64,000 nucleotides of DNA from positions 62,001 to 126,000 of the forward strand of contig NZ_JSYL01000003.1 in NCBI RefSeq assembly GCF_000812865.1, read 5' to 3'. Numbering within the stretch: position 1 is the stretch's first letter; every line of letters starts with the position of its first letter. Below are positions 23,804 to 30,916 of this stretch, piece by piece. The notes beneath the pieces were generated by a model that worked only from the letters and a program-made list of their open reading frames with translations, ran no database searches and was not told where the DNA came from. This stretch comes from Kaistella jeonii (GTDB lineage Bacteria; Bacteroidota; Bacteroidia; Flavobacteriales; Weeksellaceae). Position numbers and translations under genes: made by a program.

Positions 23804-24175
23804 ATGAAATTGAAATATTTTTTAAATCTGGGAATCGCTGCACTATTATTTTTTTCATGTGCAGCAAAAGTTCCCGTAGAAACGACGAATCCTGCAAACT
23901 TCAAAGAAATTGTAAACGATCCGGCAACGACTTTAGTTGATGTCCGAATTCCAGAACAATTTAATGAAAAAACAGCCAAAGGCGCCATCAATATTCCTTT
24001 AGCAAAAATCGAAGATAATATCGATTTTTTCAAGAAGCAGAAAAAAGTAGTTCTTTTTTGTAACCGTGGAGTTCAGGCAGAACAAGCTTTGGAAATTCTA
24101 AAGAAAAACGGCGTTGAAAATGTCTATTTCGGCAAAACGCTAAACAATGTAGAAGCAATACAAAAGGAAAAATAA
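23804..24175 (+). CDS. Rhodanese-domain lipoprotein
   Basis: A 123-residue single-domain rhodanese anchored by a lipobox (LLFFSC, Cys19). The domain shows TLVDVRIPEQF, GAINIPLAKIE and the active loop CNRGVQA with Cys86; the usual Arg at the loop end is Gln. It would take or give sulfur on the periplasmic side of the envelope, while most rhodaneses are cytoplasmic. It starts two bases after the CstB-like gene. The cargo may be thiosulfate or persulfides that reach the periplasm. Confidence 0.82.
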   Translation: MKLKYFLNLGIAALLFFSCAAKVPVETTNPANFKEIVNDPATTLVDVRIPEQFNEKTAKGAINIPLAKIEDNIDFFKKQKKVVLFCNRGVQAEQALEILKKNGVENVYFGKTLNNVEAIQKEK

Positions 24176-24179
24176 TACA

Positions 24180-24476
24180 ATGAATATACTAGAAAACATC
24201 ACATTCAGCACTGAAAAAGCGAATGTGTTCTCCATCAAAAAAAGTGATAAAATTAAGTATTTCGCAGTTGCATTAGGAAAAAATGCAGTTTTGAAAAAAC
24301 ATATTGCTCCTGTTCCAGCGACATTGGTTGTGCTAAAGGGGGAAATTAATTTTTTGATTCAAGACGAAACCATTAATATGAAACAATTCGATATTTACGA
24401 AATCCCCGTGAACGTAGAACATGAAGTAGTAGGAGTTTCAGACGAAAATTTATTTTCCGTAGCTCAGGAATTATAA
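24180..24476 (+). CDS. Cupin-domain protein
   Basis: A 98-residue protein with the small beta-barrel cupin layout: IKYFAVALGKNAVLKKHIAPVPATLVVLKGEINFLI for motif 1, then FDIYEIPVNVEHEVVG for motif 2. Motif 1 has one His (KHIAP) and motif 2 another (EHEV), so a metal site is possible but incomplete. Cupins in sulfur operons are sometimes thiol dioxygenase-like or storage proteins; I cannot assign a reaction. It begins 4 bases after the rhodanese lipoprotein and overlaps the next gene by one base. Confidence 0.65.
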   Translation: MNILENITFSTEKANVFSIKKSDKIKYFAVALGKNAVLKKHIAPVPATLVVLKGEINFLIQDETINMKQFDIYEIPVNVEHEVVGVSDENLFSVAQEL

Positions 24477-25096
24477 TGAAAGAGGAACTTTCTTGTGGAA
24501 CCGTTTCCTGCCAAACCAATCTCGATCAAAATTATTGGGACAATCAGTGGCAAAAAAAGGAAACCGGTTGGGATATTGGTTATTCTTCGCCAGCAATCGA
24601 GGAGTATATTTTGCAATACCCAAATAAGGAAGCGAAAATTCTTATTCCCGGATGTGGAAATGGTTACGAAGCTGAGTTTCTGTGGAATCTTGGCTTTCGG
24701 ACTATTACGATTTTAGATATTGCACCAATTGCTGTGCAAATTCTAGAAAATAAGTACAAAGAGAAAACAGGTATTCATGTTGTTTGCGAAGATTTTTTTG
24801 AGCATCACGGAAATTATGATCTCGTTATAGAACAGACTTTTTTCTGTGCGATTCCGACTTTTTTGAGAAATCAATATGCAATGAAAATGCATGATCTCTT
24901 AAATGATAATGGAAGAATTATCGGTGTCATGTTCAACCGAAATTTTGAGAAAAAAGGGCCACCTTTTGGTGGAAGTATTCCAGAGTATCAATTTATTTTT
25001 AAGAAATATTTTGAAATTCAGAAAATGGAGAAATGTTATAATAGTATCGAACCTAGAAAAGGAAGTGAAATTTTTATTAACCTCAAAAAAAAATAA
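24476..25096 (+). CDS. TPMT-family S-adenosylmethionine methyltransferase
   Basis: A 206-residue methyltransferase of the thiopurine S-methyltransferase family. The N-terminus YWDNQWQKKETGWDIGYSSPAIEEY is a TPMT hallmark, the SAM loop is LIPGCGNGYEAEFLWNLGF (about 60-78) and the acidic strand is TILDIAPIAV. Bacterial relatives methylate thiols or chalcogen species, e.g. hydrogen sulfide, thiols or tellurite. In this operon it may methylate sulfide or thiols into volatile products, a route of sulfide disposal. Its ATG uses the last A of the previous stop (TAATG), so translation is coupled. Confidence 0.85.
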   Translation: MKEELSCGTVSCQTNLDQNYWDNQWQKKETGWDIGYSSPAIEEYILQYPNKEAKILIPGCGNGYEAEFLWNLGFRTITILDIAPIAVQILENKYKEKTGIHVVCEDFFEHHGNYDLVIEQTFFCAIPTFLRNQYAMKMHDLLNDNGRIIGVMFNRNFEKKGPPFGGSIPEYQFIFKKYFEIQKMEKCYNSIEPRKGSEIFINLKKK

Positions 25097-25097
25097 G

Positions 25098-25301
25098 ATG
25101 AAAGCAAATATGGGAAGTTTTGATCGGGTCGTAAGAGTATTAATCGCTGCAATTATCGGTTACCTTTATTATGTCAATTATATTCCCGGAGCAGTTGGAA
25201 TTGTTCTTCTCGTATTAGCCGTAATTTTTGCGATAACTGGTTTTGTAGGATTTTGTCCTCTTTATCGTATATTAGGAATGAATACTTGTAAGAAAAATTA
25301 A
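25098..25301 (+). CDS. DUF2892 small membrane protein
   Basis: A 67-residue membrane protein of the DUF2892 type, the same fold as the C-terminal membrane part of the YgaP rhodanese. NMGSFDRVVRVLIAAIIGYLYY and the second helix GIVLLVLAVIFAITGFVGFCPLYRILGMNTC carry the family pattern, with the conserved Cys in GFCPLY and NTC. A longer frame from 24903 overlaps the methyltransferase and is not the start; ATG at 25098 lies one base after the methyltransferase stop. The Cys pair near the membrane could carry sulfur. It sits among rhodaneses as such proteins often do. Confidence 0.75.
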   Translation: MKANMGSFDRVVRVLIAAIIGYLYYVNYIPGAVGIVLLVLAVIFAITGFVGFCPLYRILGMNTCKKN

Positions 25302-25306
25302 ATTTA

Positions 25307-25522
25307 ATGATGATGCAATTTTTTAAAAAGCACCAATTAGGAATTCTCGGTATTTTTCTGGGTGGAATTTTGGGTTACGCTTATTACCATTTTATCGGTT
25401 GTGAAACTGGCACTTGTTCGATCACTTCAAAACCTCTAAATTCTTCAGTTTATGGAATGGTGATGGGTTACCTAATGTTTTCAATGTTTCAAAAACCTAA
25501 AAATACAACACAAGATGTTTGA
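25307..25522 (+). CDS. Small membrane protein, DUF6132-like
   Basis: A 71-residue protein with two hydrophobic helices (LGILGIFLGGILGYAYYHFIG and VYGMVMGYLMFSMF). Between them, CETGTCSITSKP holds two Cys four residues apart plus Gly/Thr, typical of the small DUF6132-like proteins in Bacteroidota sulfur clusters. Three consecutive Met codons start the frame (25307, 25310, 25313), so the exact start is uncertain. The stop overlaps the downstream rhodanese by 8 bases. The two Cys may take part in thiol chemistry. Confidence 0.6.
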   Translation: MMMQFFKKHQLGILGIFLGGILGYAYYHFIGCETGTCSITSKPLNSSVYGMVMGYLMFSMFQKPKNTTQDV

Positions 25523-25823
25523 TTTTATTAAAAATATTTTTGCTAAAAATTCAGTTGATTTTAAAGAACTGATGAAAAATGGTGCGCAAATTATCGATGT
25601 TAGAACGCCGAGTGAATTCAGTAATGGAAGCATTAAAAATTCCAAAAATATTCCTTTACAAAAACTTGCGGCTGAGATGAAAAAATTAGATTTGAAGAAA
25701 CCTATTATAACTTGTTGTGCAAGTGGAATGAGAAGTGCTTCTGCAAAATCGATGCTCAAGCAAAATGGTTTCGAAGCGTATAATGGAGGCGGTTGGAGCT
25801 CGCTTCAAAATAAATTAAAATGA
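25515..25823 (+). CDS. Cytoplasmic single-domain rhodanese
   Basis: A 102-residue sulfurtransferase. The domain has AQIIDVRTPSEFSNGSIKNSKNIP and the active loop CCASGMRS with catalytic Cys68 in the CxxGxR form. It has no signal peptide, so it is cytoplasmic. It would move sulfane sulfur between thiosulfate, persulfides and protein thiols. It overlaps the genes on both sides (8 and 4 bases), so it is tightly coupled to the two small membrane proteins. Together with the lipoprotein rhodanese it gives sulfurtransferases on both sides of the inner membrane. Confidence 0.88.
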   Translation: MFDFIKNIFAKNSVDFKELMKNGAQIIDVRTPSEFSNGSIKNSKNIPLQKLAAEMKKLDLKKPIITCCASGMRSASAKSMLKQNGFEAYNGGGWSSLQNKLK

Positions 25824-26032
25824 TGAATACTTTATTAAAAAACTGGAACTTAAGAAGAATAATTTATTTAATAGGTGGTATTTTCTTCGTCTTGATAGCA
25901 ATTAACGACAGAACTTGGTGGATGATTGCGTTTGGACTTTATTTTGTCGCAATGTCGATCTTCAGATTTGGTTGTGCTGGCGGAAATTGCGAAGTTCCTT
26001 TTTCAAAAGAAGATAACAAAGCTCAAAACTGA
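25820..26032 (+). CDS. Small two-helix membrane protein with C-terminal Cys pair
   Basis: A 70-residue protein with two hydrophobic helices (IIYLIGGIFFVLIAI and MIAFGLYFVAMSIF) and a conserved-looking tail GCAGGNCEVPF with two Cys. It resembles DUF2892-type rhodanese partners. The start is either of two adjacent ATGs (25820 or 25823); the first overlaps the rhodanese stop as ATGA. Role unknown, but placement between rhodanese and thioredoxin suggests a membrane-bound sulfur or thiol relay. Confidence 0.6.
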   Translation: MMNTLLKNWNLRRIIYLIGGIFFVLIAINDRTWWMIAFGLYFVAMSIFRFGCAGGNCEVPFSKEDNKAQN

Positions 26033-26072
26033 TTTTTTAGTTATAAATTTCTTAATTCGAAAACTCAATATT

Positions 26073-26378
26073 ATGTCTCAAAAATTTCAAGAACTAATTA
26101 ATTCGGAAAGACCAGTTTTAGTCGATTTCTTTGCAACGTGGTGTGGTCCGTGCAAAGTGCAGTCTTCTGTTTTGAATACTGTGAAAGAAAATATTGGCGA
26201 TTTGGCGAGAATTATAAAAATTGATATCGATCAATATCCAGCAATCGCAGCAGAATACGGAGTTCGGGGAGTTCCAACTTTAGCCGTATTTAAAAATAGC
26301 AAATTGCTTTGGAAGGAAAGCGGCGTTCACGATGTGAATACTCTAACCAATTTATTACAGGATTTTTCTAAATCTTAA
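26073..26378 (+). CDS. Thioredoxin
   Basis: A 101-residue thioredoxin with active site WCGPCK (Cys24, Cys27), the conserved cis-Pro in RGVPTLAVF and Asp/Lys positions as in classic thioredoxins. The frame extends upstream into the previous gene, but ATG at 26073 gives the normal length. It is last in the sulfur operon and could reduce persulfides or rhodanese disulfides, releasing sulfide or resetting the enzymes. The genome surely has another housekeeping thioredoxin; this one's place argues for a dedicated role. Confidence 0.9.
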   Translation: MSQKFQELINSERPVLVDFFATWCGPCKVQSSVLNTVKENIGDLARIIKIDIDQYPAIAAEYGVRGVPTLAVFKNSKLLWKESGVHDVNTLTNLLQDFSKS

Positions 26379-26382
26379 GTTT

Positions 26383-27144
26383 TTACTTAATATCAAAAGA
26401 ATCTCTGTCATTCAAAAATTGAAACGTTTTCCGAAACTCTTTCAGTTTTTCAAAATTGAATTCCGCGGAAACAATGTCGTCTTTAATTTCTGAAATAATA
26501 CTTCCATCTGCAAAAAAGCAATAAGAACTTTCAGGATAGTTCAGATTATTACCATCGATTCCAATTCTGTTCAGCCCAAAAACATAAGCTTGATTTTCAA
26601 TTGCTCTTGCTTTCAATAAAGTGTTCCAGGCATCGATTCGCTTTTCCGGCCAGTTCGCTACATATAGAATAGCGTCGTAATCATCATTGTTTCTGGAAAA
26701 AACTGGGAAACGTAAGTCGTAACAGACTTGTAATAAAATTCTCCAACCTTTATATTCAACAATTATTCTTTCATTCCCCGCAGAAAATTTTTCATCTTCT
26801 CCCGTAAAAGAAAATAAATGTCTCTTGTCATATTGGTAATAGGTGCAGTCGGGAAGTACAAAGTAAAATCGGTTATAAAAGTTGTTATCTTTTAGTACAG
26901 AAACACTTCCACAAATTACAGTTTCCGTTTTTTTTGCAAAACTTTTCATCCAATCCAGTGTTTCATGATTTCTATCTGCAATTTCTTCTGGCTTCATATA
27001 AAAACCTGTGGAAAACATTTCTGGCAGAATAAAAAGGTCAGATTGTACATTTTCTAAAGATTTCTCAACTCTTCGGAAATTTTCTGATTTATCTTTCCAA
27101 GAGATGTCAAAATTTAATCCGCTTACTTTCAAATTGTTATTCAT
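26383..27144 (-). CDS. Nitrilase-superfamily amidohydrolase (omega-amidase-like)
   Basis: A 253-residue C-N hydrolase. The Glu-Lys-Cys triad is visible: Glu42 in ILPEMFSTGF, Lys in YYQYDKRHLFSF and Cys in LLQVCYDLRFPVF. The final part ANWPEKRIDAWNTLLKARAIENQAYVFGLNRIGIDGNNL is typical of YafV/omega-amidase enzymes, which hydrolyse alpha-ketoglutaramate or alpha-ketosuccinamate in the methionine and glutamine salvage route. It is cytoplasmic, stands alone and is convergent with the sulfur operon (4 bases between stops). Small palindromic sequence at 26375-26390 is between them. Confidence 0.85.
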   Translation of the reverse strand: MNNNLKVSGLNFDISWKDKSENFRRVEKSLENVQSDLFILPEMFSTGFYMKPEEIADRNHETLDWMKSFAKKTETVICGSVSVLKDNNFYNRFYFVLPDCTYYQYDKRHLFSFTGEDEKFSAGNERIIVEYKGWRILLQVCYDLRFPVFSRNNDDYDAILYVANWPEKRIDAWNTLLKARAIENQAYVFGLNRIGIDGNNLNYPESSYCFFADGSIISEIKDDIVSAEFNFEKLKEFRKTFQFLNDRDSFDIK

Positions 27145-27262
27145 AATTCTTCTAAAACTTCGATTAAATGTACAAAATTTTATTTTAAAACTTAAGATTA
27201 GGTTCTTTTTTTGGTCTTGTTTTTGCTTGGTATAAATCCATTAAAAATTTAATTTAAAGACT

Positions 27263-27706
27263 ATGAAAAAATTATTATTAATATGCACAATGTTCTTCTT
27301 GGGACAAATGGCATCTGCGCAAGCTTGGCAAGGAAAAGGAGATCAAAAAATACAAGTTGGTTTCAACGGTTGGGGCTACGGAACGGGTATTACAGGGACT
27401 TACGACTATGGTTTGTCAAAAATTATTTCTGTAGGAGCAGGCGCAAATTTTTTCTTTGATCATAACAATAAAAAATATGAGGACGATAATTTTGGAGTAT
27501 TTGGTAGATTAAACTTTCACTTACAAGATCCGTTGGGACTTCCATCACAATGGGATATTTATCCAGGTGTTGATTTAGGGGTTTTGGGTAAAAGTGGAAC
27601 TTATTTCGGCGCTCACGTAGGGGTAAGATATTTCTTCAACAATAATATTGGTATTTATCTTGAAGCTGGTAACAACGGAAGTTTGGGTGTTTCATTCAAT
27701 TTGTAA
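27263..27706 (+). CDS. Outer-membrane beta-barrel protein
   Basis: A 147-residue exported protein with signal peptide ending SAQ (about residue 19). The mature part alternates aromatic and Gly residues (WQGKGDQKIQVGFNGWGYGTGITGTYDYG, then GVFGRLNFHL, GAHVGVRYFF) and ends SLGVSFNL, the strand pattern of a small outer-membrane barrel. It contains no lipobox. Its function is unknown; small OmpA/OmpW-like barrels in Bacteroidota often have none assigned. It is monocistronic, with a terminator directly after it. Confidence 0.65.
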   Translation: MKKLLLICTMFFLGQMASAQAWQGKGDQKIQVGFNGWGYGTGITGTYDYGLSKIISVGAGANFFFDHNNKKYEDDNFGVFGRLNFHLQDPLGLPSQWDIYPGVDLGVLGKSGTYFGAHVGVRYFFNNNIGIYLEAGNNGSLGVSFNL

Positions 27707-27730
27707 GGCTTTATAAAATATAAGACAGAA

Positions 27731-27756
27731 GGTTCTCATTTTGAGAGCCTTTTTTA
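27731..27756 (+). terminator. Intrinsic terminator after the outer-membrane protein gene
   Basis: Stem GGTTCTCA with TGAGAGCC (one G-U pair), loop TTT, then TTTTTTT. Confidence 0.8.
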
Positions 27757-27815
27757 TTTGGCAAGCTTTTGATAATTTGTATCTTCGCAAATCTTAAATA
27801 ATTTAAACATTTTCA

Positions 27816-29153
27816 ATGACATTAATACAGTTATTTCAATTTATATTGAGCATCTCTATCCTCGTAATTCTGCACGAACTGGGACATTTCATACCTGCTA
27901 AACTATTCAAAACAAAGGTGGAAAAATTCTATCTTTTCTTTGATCCATGGTTTTCAATTGCTAAAAAGAAGATTGGTGATACCGAATATGGAATTGGGTG
28001 GTTGCCTTTTGGTGGCTATGTAAAAATCGCAGGAATGGTTGACGAAAGTATGGATACTGAGCAGTTAAAACAGCCTGCTCAACCTTGGGAATTCCGGAGT
28101 AAACCAGCTTGGCAACGCCTGATCATTATGATGGGCGGGGTTACCGTTAACTTCTTTTTGGCGTGGTTGATCTATTCTTCCTTAAGTTATTTTAAAGGAG
28201 AAACTTACCACGACCTTGCTAAATTTGAGAATGGAATAGCAGTTTCGGATGCCGGTAAAAAAATGGGTCTTCAAAGCGGAGATAAAATTTTAAAGATCGA
28301 CGGGAAGCCAGCAGAAAGAATGGAAACCTCGACCATTAATATGCTTTTCGCTAATCAGGTGACCGTTCTTAGAGGTGGTAACGAAATTACTTTTCCTGTA
28401 AATGAAGATGGTGTTGCCGCAGTTTTAGCTGAAAATGAAGCCAAATTATATTTCAGTCCGCGTTTTCCTGTAGTAATTGATAGTCTTACTCCGACAGGTT
28501 CTGCAAAATCTGCTGGATTATTGAAAGGTGATAAAATTGTAGGCGTTAACGGAAAACCTGTTCAGTTCTTTGATGAATTAGTAATCGAACTTTCTCAACA
28601 TAAAAATCAAAATGTTGTTTTAGATATTGAAAGGAATAATGCACCTCAGAAAACAGATATTAAGGTTGATGACAAGGGTAAATTAGGTTTTACTACAGAT
28701 ACTGGCATTGCTCAAAAAGAGTTTGAAAAAACGCAGGTAACGAAGCAGTATTCATTTTTAGGGGCAATTCCAAGAGGTTTAACACGAACCATTGATGTTT
28801 TAACGATGCAAATAAAACAGTTTAAAATTGTTTTTAATACCAAAACGCAAGGTTACAAGAAAGTTTCGGGACCAATTGGAATTATCAAACAAATGCCAAA
28901 AGAAATTAACTGGGAATTTTTCTGGAGTTTTACGGCAATGTTTTCAGTGTGGCTGGCTTTCCTTAATTTAATTCCGATTCCGGGATTAGACGGTGGCCAC
29001 GTTGTTTTCACGCTTTGGGAAATGATTACAGGAAAACCTGTTCCGCAGAAAGTTTTAGAAAATGCACAAATGATTGGAGTAATCTTTTTGTTAGGGTTAA
29101 TGGTCGTGATCTTCGGAAACGACATCCTGAAATGGATTACAGGAAAATTTTAA
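27816..29153 (+). CDS. rseP: Site-2 intramembrane metalloprotease RseP
   Basis: A 445-residue RIP metalloprotease. The HExxH zinc motif is HELGH at residues 20-24 in the first membrane helix, and the LDG motif is in LNLIPIPGLDGGHVVFTLWEM near the C-terminus. Two PDZ regions lie between (about 115-190 and 205-290). It cuts single-span anti-sigma factors and leftover signal peptides. The C-terminal helix is LMVVIFGNDILKWITG. A TATCTTCG -10-like word at about 27780 precedes the gene. No anti-sigma partner is encoded nearby. Confidence 0.93.
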   Translation: MTLIQLFQFILSISILVILHELGHFIPAKLFKTKVEKFYLFFDPWFSIAKKKIGDTEYGIGWLPFGGYVKIAGMVDESMDTEQLKQPAQPWEFRSKPAWQRLIIMMGGVTVNFFLAWLIYSSLSYFKGETYHDLAKFENGIAVSDAGKKMGLQSGDKILKIDGKPAERMETSTINMLFANQVTVLRGGNEITFPVNEDGVAAVLAENEAKLYFSPRFPVVIDSLTPTGSAKSAGLLKGDKIVGVNGKPVQFFDELVIELSQHKNQNVVLDIERNNAPQKTDIKVDDKGKLGFTTDTGIAQKEFEKTQVTKQYSFLGAIPRGLTRTIDVLTMQIKQFKIVFNTKTQGYKKVSGPIGIIKQMPKEINWEFFWSFTAMFSVWLAFLNLIPIPGLDGGHVVFTLWEMITGKPVPQKVLENAQMIGVIFLLGLMVVIFGNDILKWITGKF

Positions 29154-29169
29154 AATTTTCTCATAAAAG

Positions 29170-29201
29170 TTTTGGCAAAACTAAAAAAGTTTTTATATTT
29201 G
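29170..29201 (+). promoter_or_regulatory. Consensus promoter of tRNA-Asn
   Basis: TTTTG at 29170-29174, a 19-base spacer and TATATTTG at 29194-29201. This is the clearest -33/-10 pair in the window and lies 27 bases before the tRNA. Confidence 0.8.
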
Positions 29202-29227
29202 CAGACGCTTAGCGCAAAGAGCAACAC

Positions 29228-29301
29228 TCCTCTTTAGCTCAGTTGGTTAGAGCATCTGACTGTTAATCAGAGGGTCCTTGGTTCGAGCCCAAGAAGAGGA
29301 G
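29228..29301 (+). tRNA. tRNA-Asn (anticodon GTT)
   Basis: A 74-base cloverleaf. The acceptor stem is TCCTCTT with AAGAGGA, discriminator G; the D arm is GCTCAGTTGGTTAGAGC; the anticodon arm TCTGA-CTGTTAA-TCAGA carries GTT; the T arm is CTTGG-TTCGAGC-CCAAG. The 3' CCA is not encoded. A hairpin terminator follows. Confidence 0.96.
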
Positions 29302-29303
29302 CA

Positions 29304-29333
29304 AAACCATCACAGAAATGTGGTGGTTTTTTT
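29304..29333 (+). terminator. Intrinsic terminator after tRNA-Asn
   Basis: A 10-pair stem (AACCATCACA with TGTGGTGGTT, one G-U) with loop GAAA, then TTTTT. Confidence 0.85.
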
Positions 29334-29430
29334 GTGTCTATAATTCTGAGGATTTATTTATCTCAAAAATTACTCCCTTTTGAAAGTCAGTCAATTAGAA
29401 AATTATCTAGTATTAATAGCGGTGATTAGT

Positions 29431-29464
29431 AAAAAAAACCACCACTAATTAAAGTGATGGTTTT
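29431..29464 (-). terminator. Intrinsic terminator after pepT
   Basis: On the minus strand AAAACCATCACT and AGTGGTGGTTTT pair (one G-U), followed by more T. It is a near copy, inverted, of the terminator behind tRNA-Asn. Confidence 0.8.
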
Positions 29465-29483
29465 AAATAAAATATTTTCAGAT

Positions 29484-30743
29484 TTATCTTTTCTTCACTG
29501 CTTTCGCAATATTGATGATCACCTTCACTGCTTTCTCCATTGATTCTAAACAAACATATTCATACGGTCCATGGAAGTTAATTCCGCCCGCAAAAATGTT
29601 CGGACAAGGTAATCCCATATAAGAAAGCTGTGCACCATCAGTTCCGCCACGGATCGCCTTGATTTTAGGCTCAATATTCGCGTCTTTCAGAGCTTGTTCA
29701 GCAATATCAACAATATGCATCTTGCCTTCAAACTGCTGCTTCATATTGCGGTACTGTTCTTTAATCTCGATTTCCGCGGTTCCTTCACCAAATTTTTTAT
29801 TGAATTCTGCTACTTTATCTGTGATGAATTTTTTTCTTTTTTCAAATTTTTCATTGTCGTGATCACGAATGATGTATTGAATTTTCGCTTCTGAAACATC
29901 AGATTTTAAGTCGGTCAAATGATAAAACCCTTCGAATTCCTGTGTTTTAGAAGGAGTTTCGTTTTCCGGAAGCATTTTGATGAATTCTGCAGCCAACAAA
30001 CTTGCATTCAACATTTTTCCAAAAGCATAACCAGGATGTACACTTAAACCATGAATTTGTACAACTGCTCCAGCTGCGTTGAAATTTTCATATTCCAGTT
30101 CGCCAACTTCGCTTCCGTCCATTGTATATGCCCATTCTGCACCGAATTTTTTCACATCGAATTTGTGAGCGCCTCTTCCTATTTCTTCATCTGGAGTAAA
30201 GCTGATTGCAATTCTGCCATGTTTGATTTCAGGATGCGCCAATAAAAATTCTGCAGCCGTTACAATTTCTGCAACTCCCGCTTTATCATCTGCTCCTAGT
30301 AAACTTGTTCCATCCGTCGTAATTAAAGTTTTACCGATATAATCTTTCAAAGTTTCAAATTTTGAAGGAGAAAGTGTAAATCCAGTTTCAGAGTTCAAAA
30401 CCAAATCTTTTCCATCATAATCATCCCAAATTTGAGGATTTACATCTTTGCCATTAAAATCTGGTGAAGTATCGTAATGCGAAATAAATCCGACAACAGG
30501 TTCTTTGTCATTTTCTAAATTGGAAGGAACATAAGCATAGATATATCCGTTTTCATCCATCGAAACATCGCTTAAACCCATCGTTTTTAACTCTTCGAAA
30601 ATATATTTTGCAATATCCCACTGTTGTGGTGTTGAAGGAGTAGATTCACTTTCGGGATCACTTGTAGAATAAATTTTCACGTAAGTTAGAAAGCGATTTT
30701 GTAATTTTAGTTTCCAGTCAAGATTAAAATCTATGGTAATCAT
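29484..30743 (-). CDS. pepT: Peptidase T (tripeptide aminopeptidase)
   Basis: A 419-residue M20B metallopeptidase that removes N-terminal residues from tripeptides in the cytoplasm. The two-zinc ligands are in VGFISHYDTSPDFNG (His), LLGADDKAGVAEI (Asp), TPDEEIGRGAHKF (Glu pair), YTMDGSEVGELEYENF (Asp) and FAGGINFHGPYEYV (His). The insert between the two metal halves forms the dimerisation domain. The length matches the family. It is monocistronic with its own terminator and a candidate promoter upstream. Confidence 0.93.
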   Translation of the reverse strand: MITIDFNLDWKLKLQNRFLTYVKIYSTSDPESESTPSTPQQWDIAKYIFEELKTMGLSDVSMDENGYIYAYVPSNLENDKEPVVGFISHYDTSPDFNGKDVNPQIWDDYDGKDLVLNSETGFTLSPSKFETLKDYIGKTLITTDGTSLLGADDKAGVAEIVTAAEFLLAHPEIKHGRIAISFTPDEEIGRGAHKFDVKKFGAEWAYTMDGSEVGELEYENFNAAGAVVQIHGLSVHPGYAFGKMLNASLLAAEFIKMLPENETPSKTQEFEGFYHLTDLKSDVSEAKIQYIIRDHDNEKFEKRKKFITDKVAEFNKKFGEGTAEIEIKEQYRNMKQQFEGKMHIVDIAEQALKDANIEPKIKAIRGGTDGAQLSYMGLPCPNIFAGGINFHGPYEYVCLESMEKAVKVIINIAKAVKKR

Positions 30744-30759
30744 AAAGTAATATTTTTAA

Positions 30760-30767
30760 CAAAGTTA
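30760..30767 (-). promoter_or_regulatory. Candidate -10 element for pepT
   Basis: Minus strand TAACTTTG, 16 bases before the pepT ATG; TTG lies 22 bases further upstream. Confidence 0.5.
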
Positions 30768-30891
30768 AAATTTTACGTTGAGGATACGGCAACGATTTCG
30801 GAAATATTTTTGAAACATTGATCATCAATTATTGCTTAAAATAATGAATATCAATAAATTAAATATTTTCTAATTTTTTTTAAAGTTTTGT

Positions 30892-30899
30892 TATATTTG
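30892..30899 (+). promoter_or_regulatory. Candidate -10 element for the HMG-CoA lyase gene
   Basis: TATATTTG, 17 bases before the ATG at 30917. No good -33. Confidence 0.5.
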
Positions 30900-30916
30900 A
30901 GAAAGCCAAAATTAAA

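Noticed and set aside
26375-26390. Palindrome TTAAGTTTTTACTTAA at the end of the sulfur operon
   Set aside because: The stem is only six A/T-rich pairs with no T run, so I do not call it a terminator.
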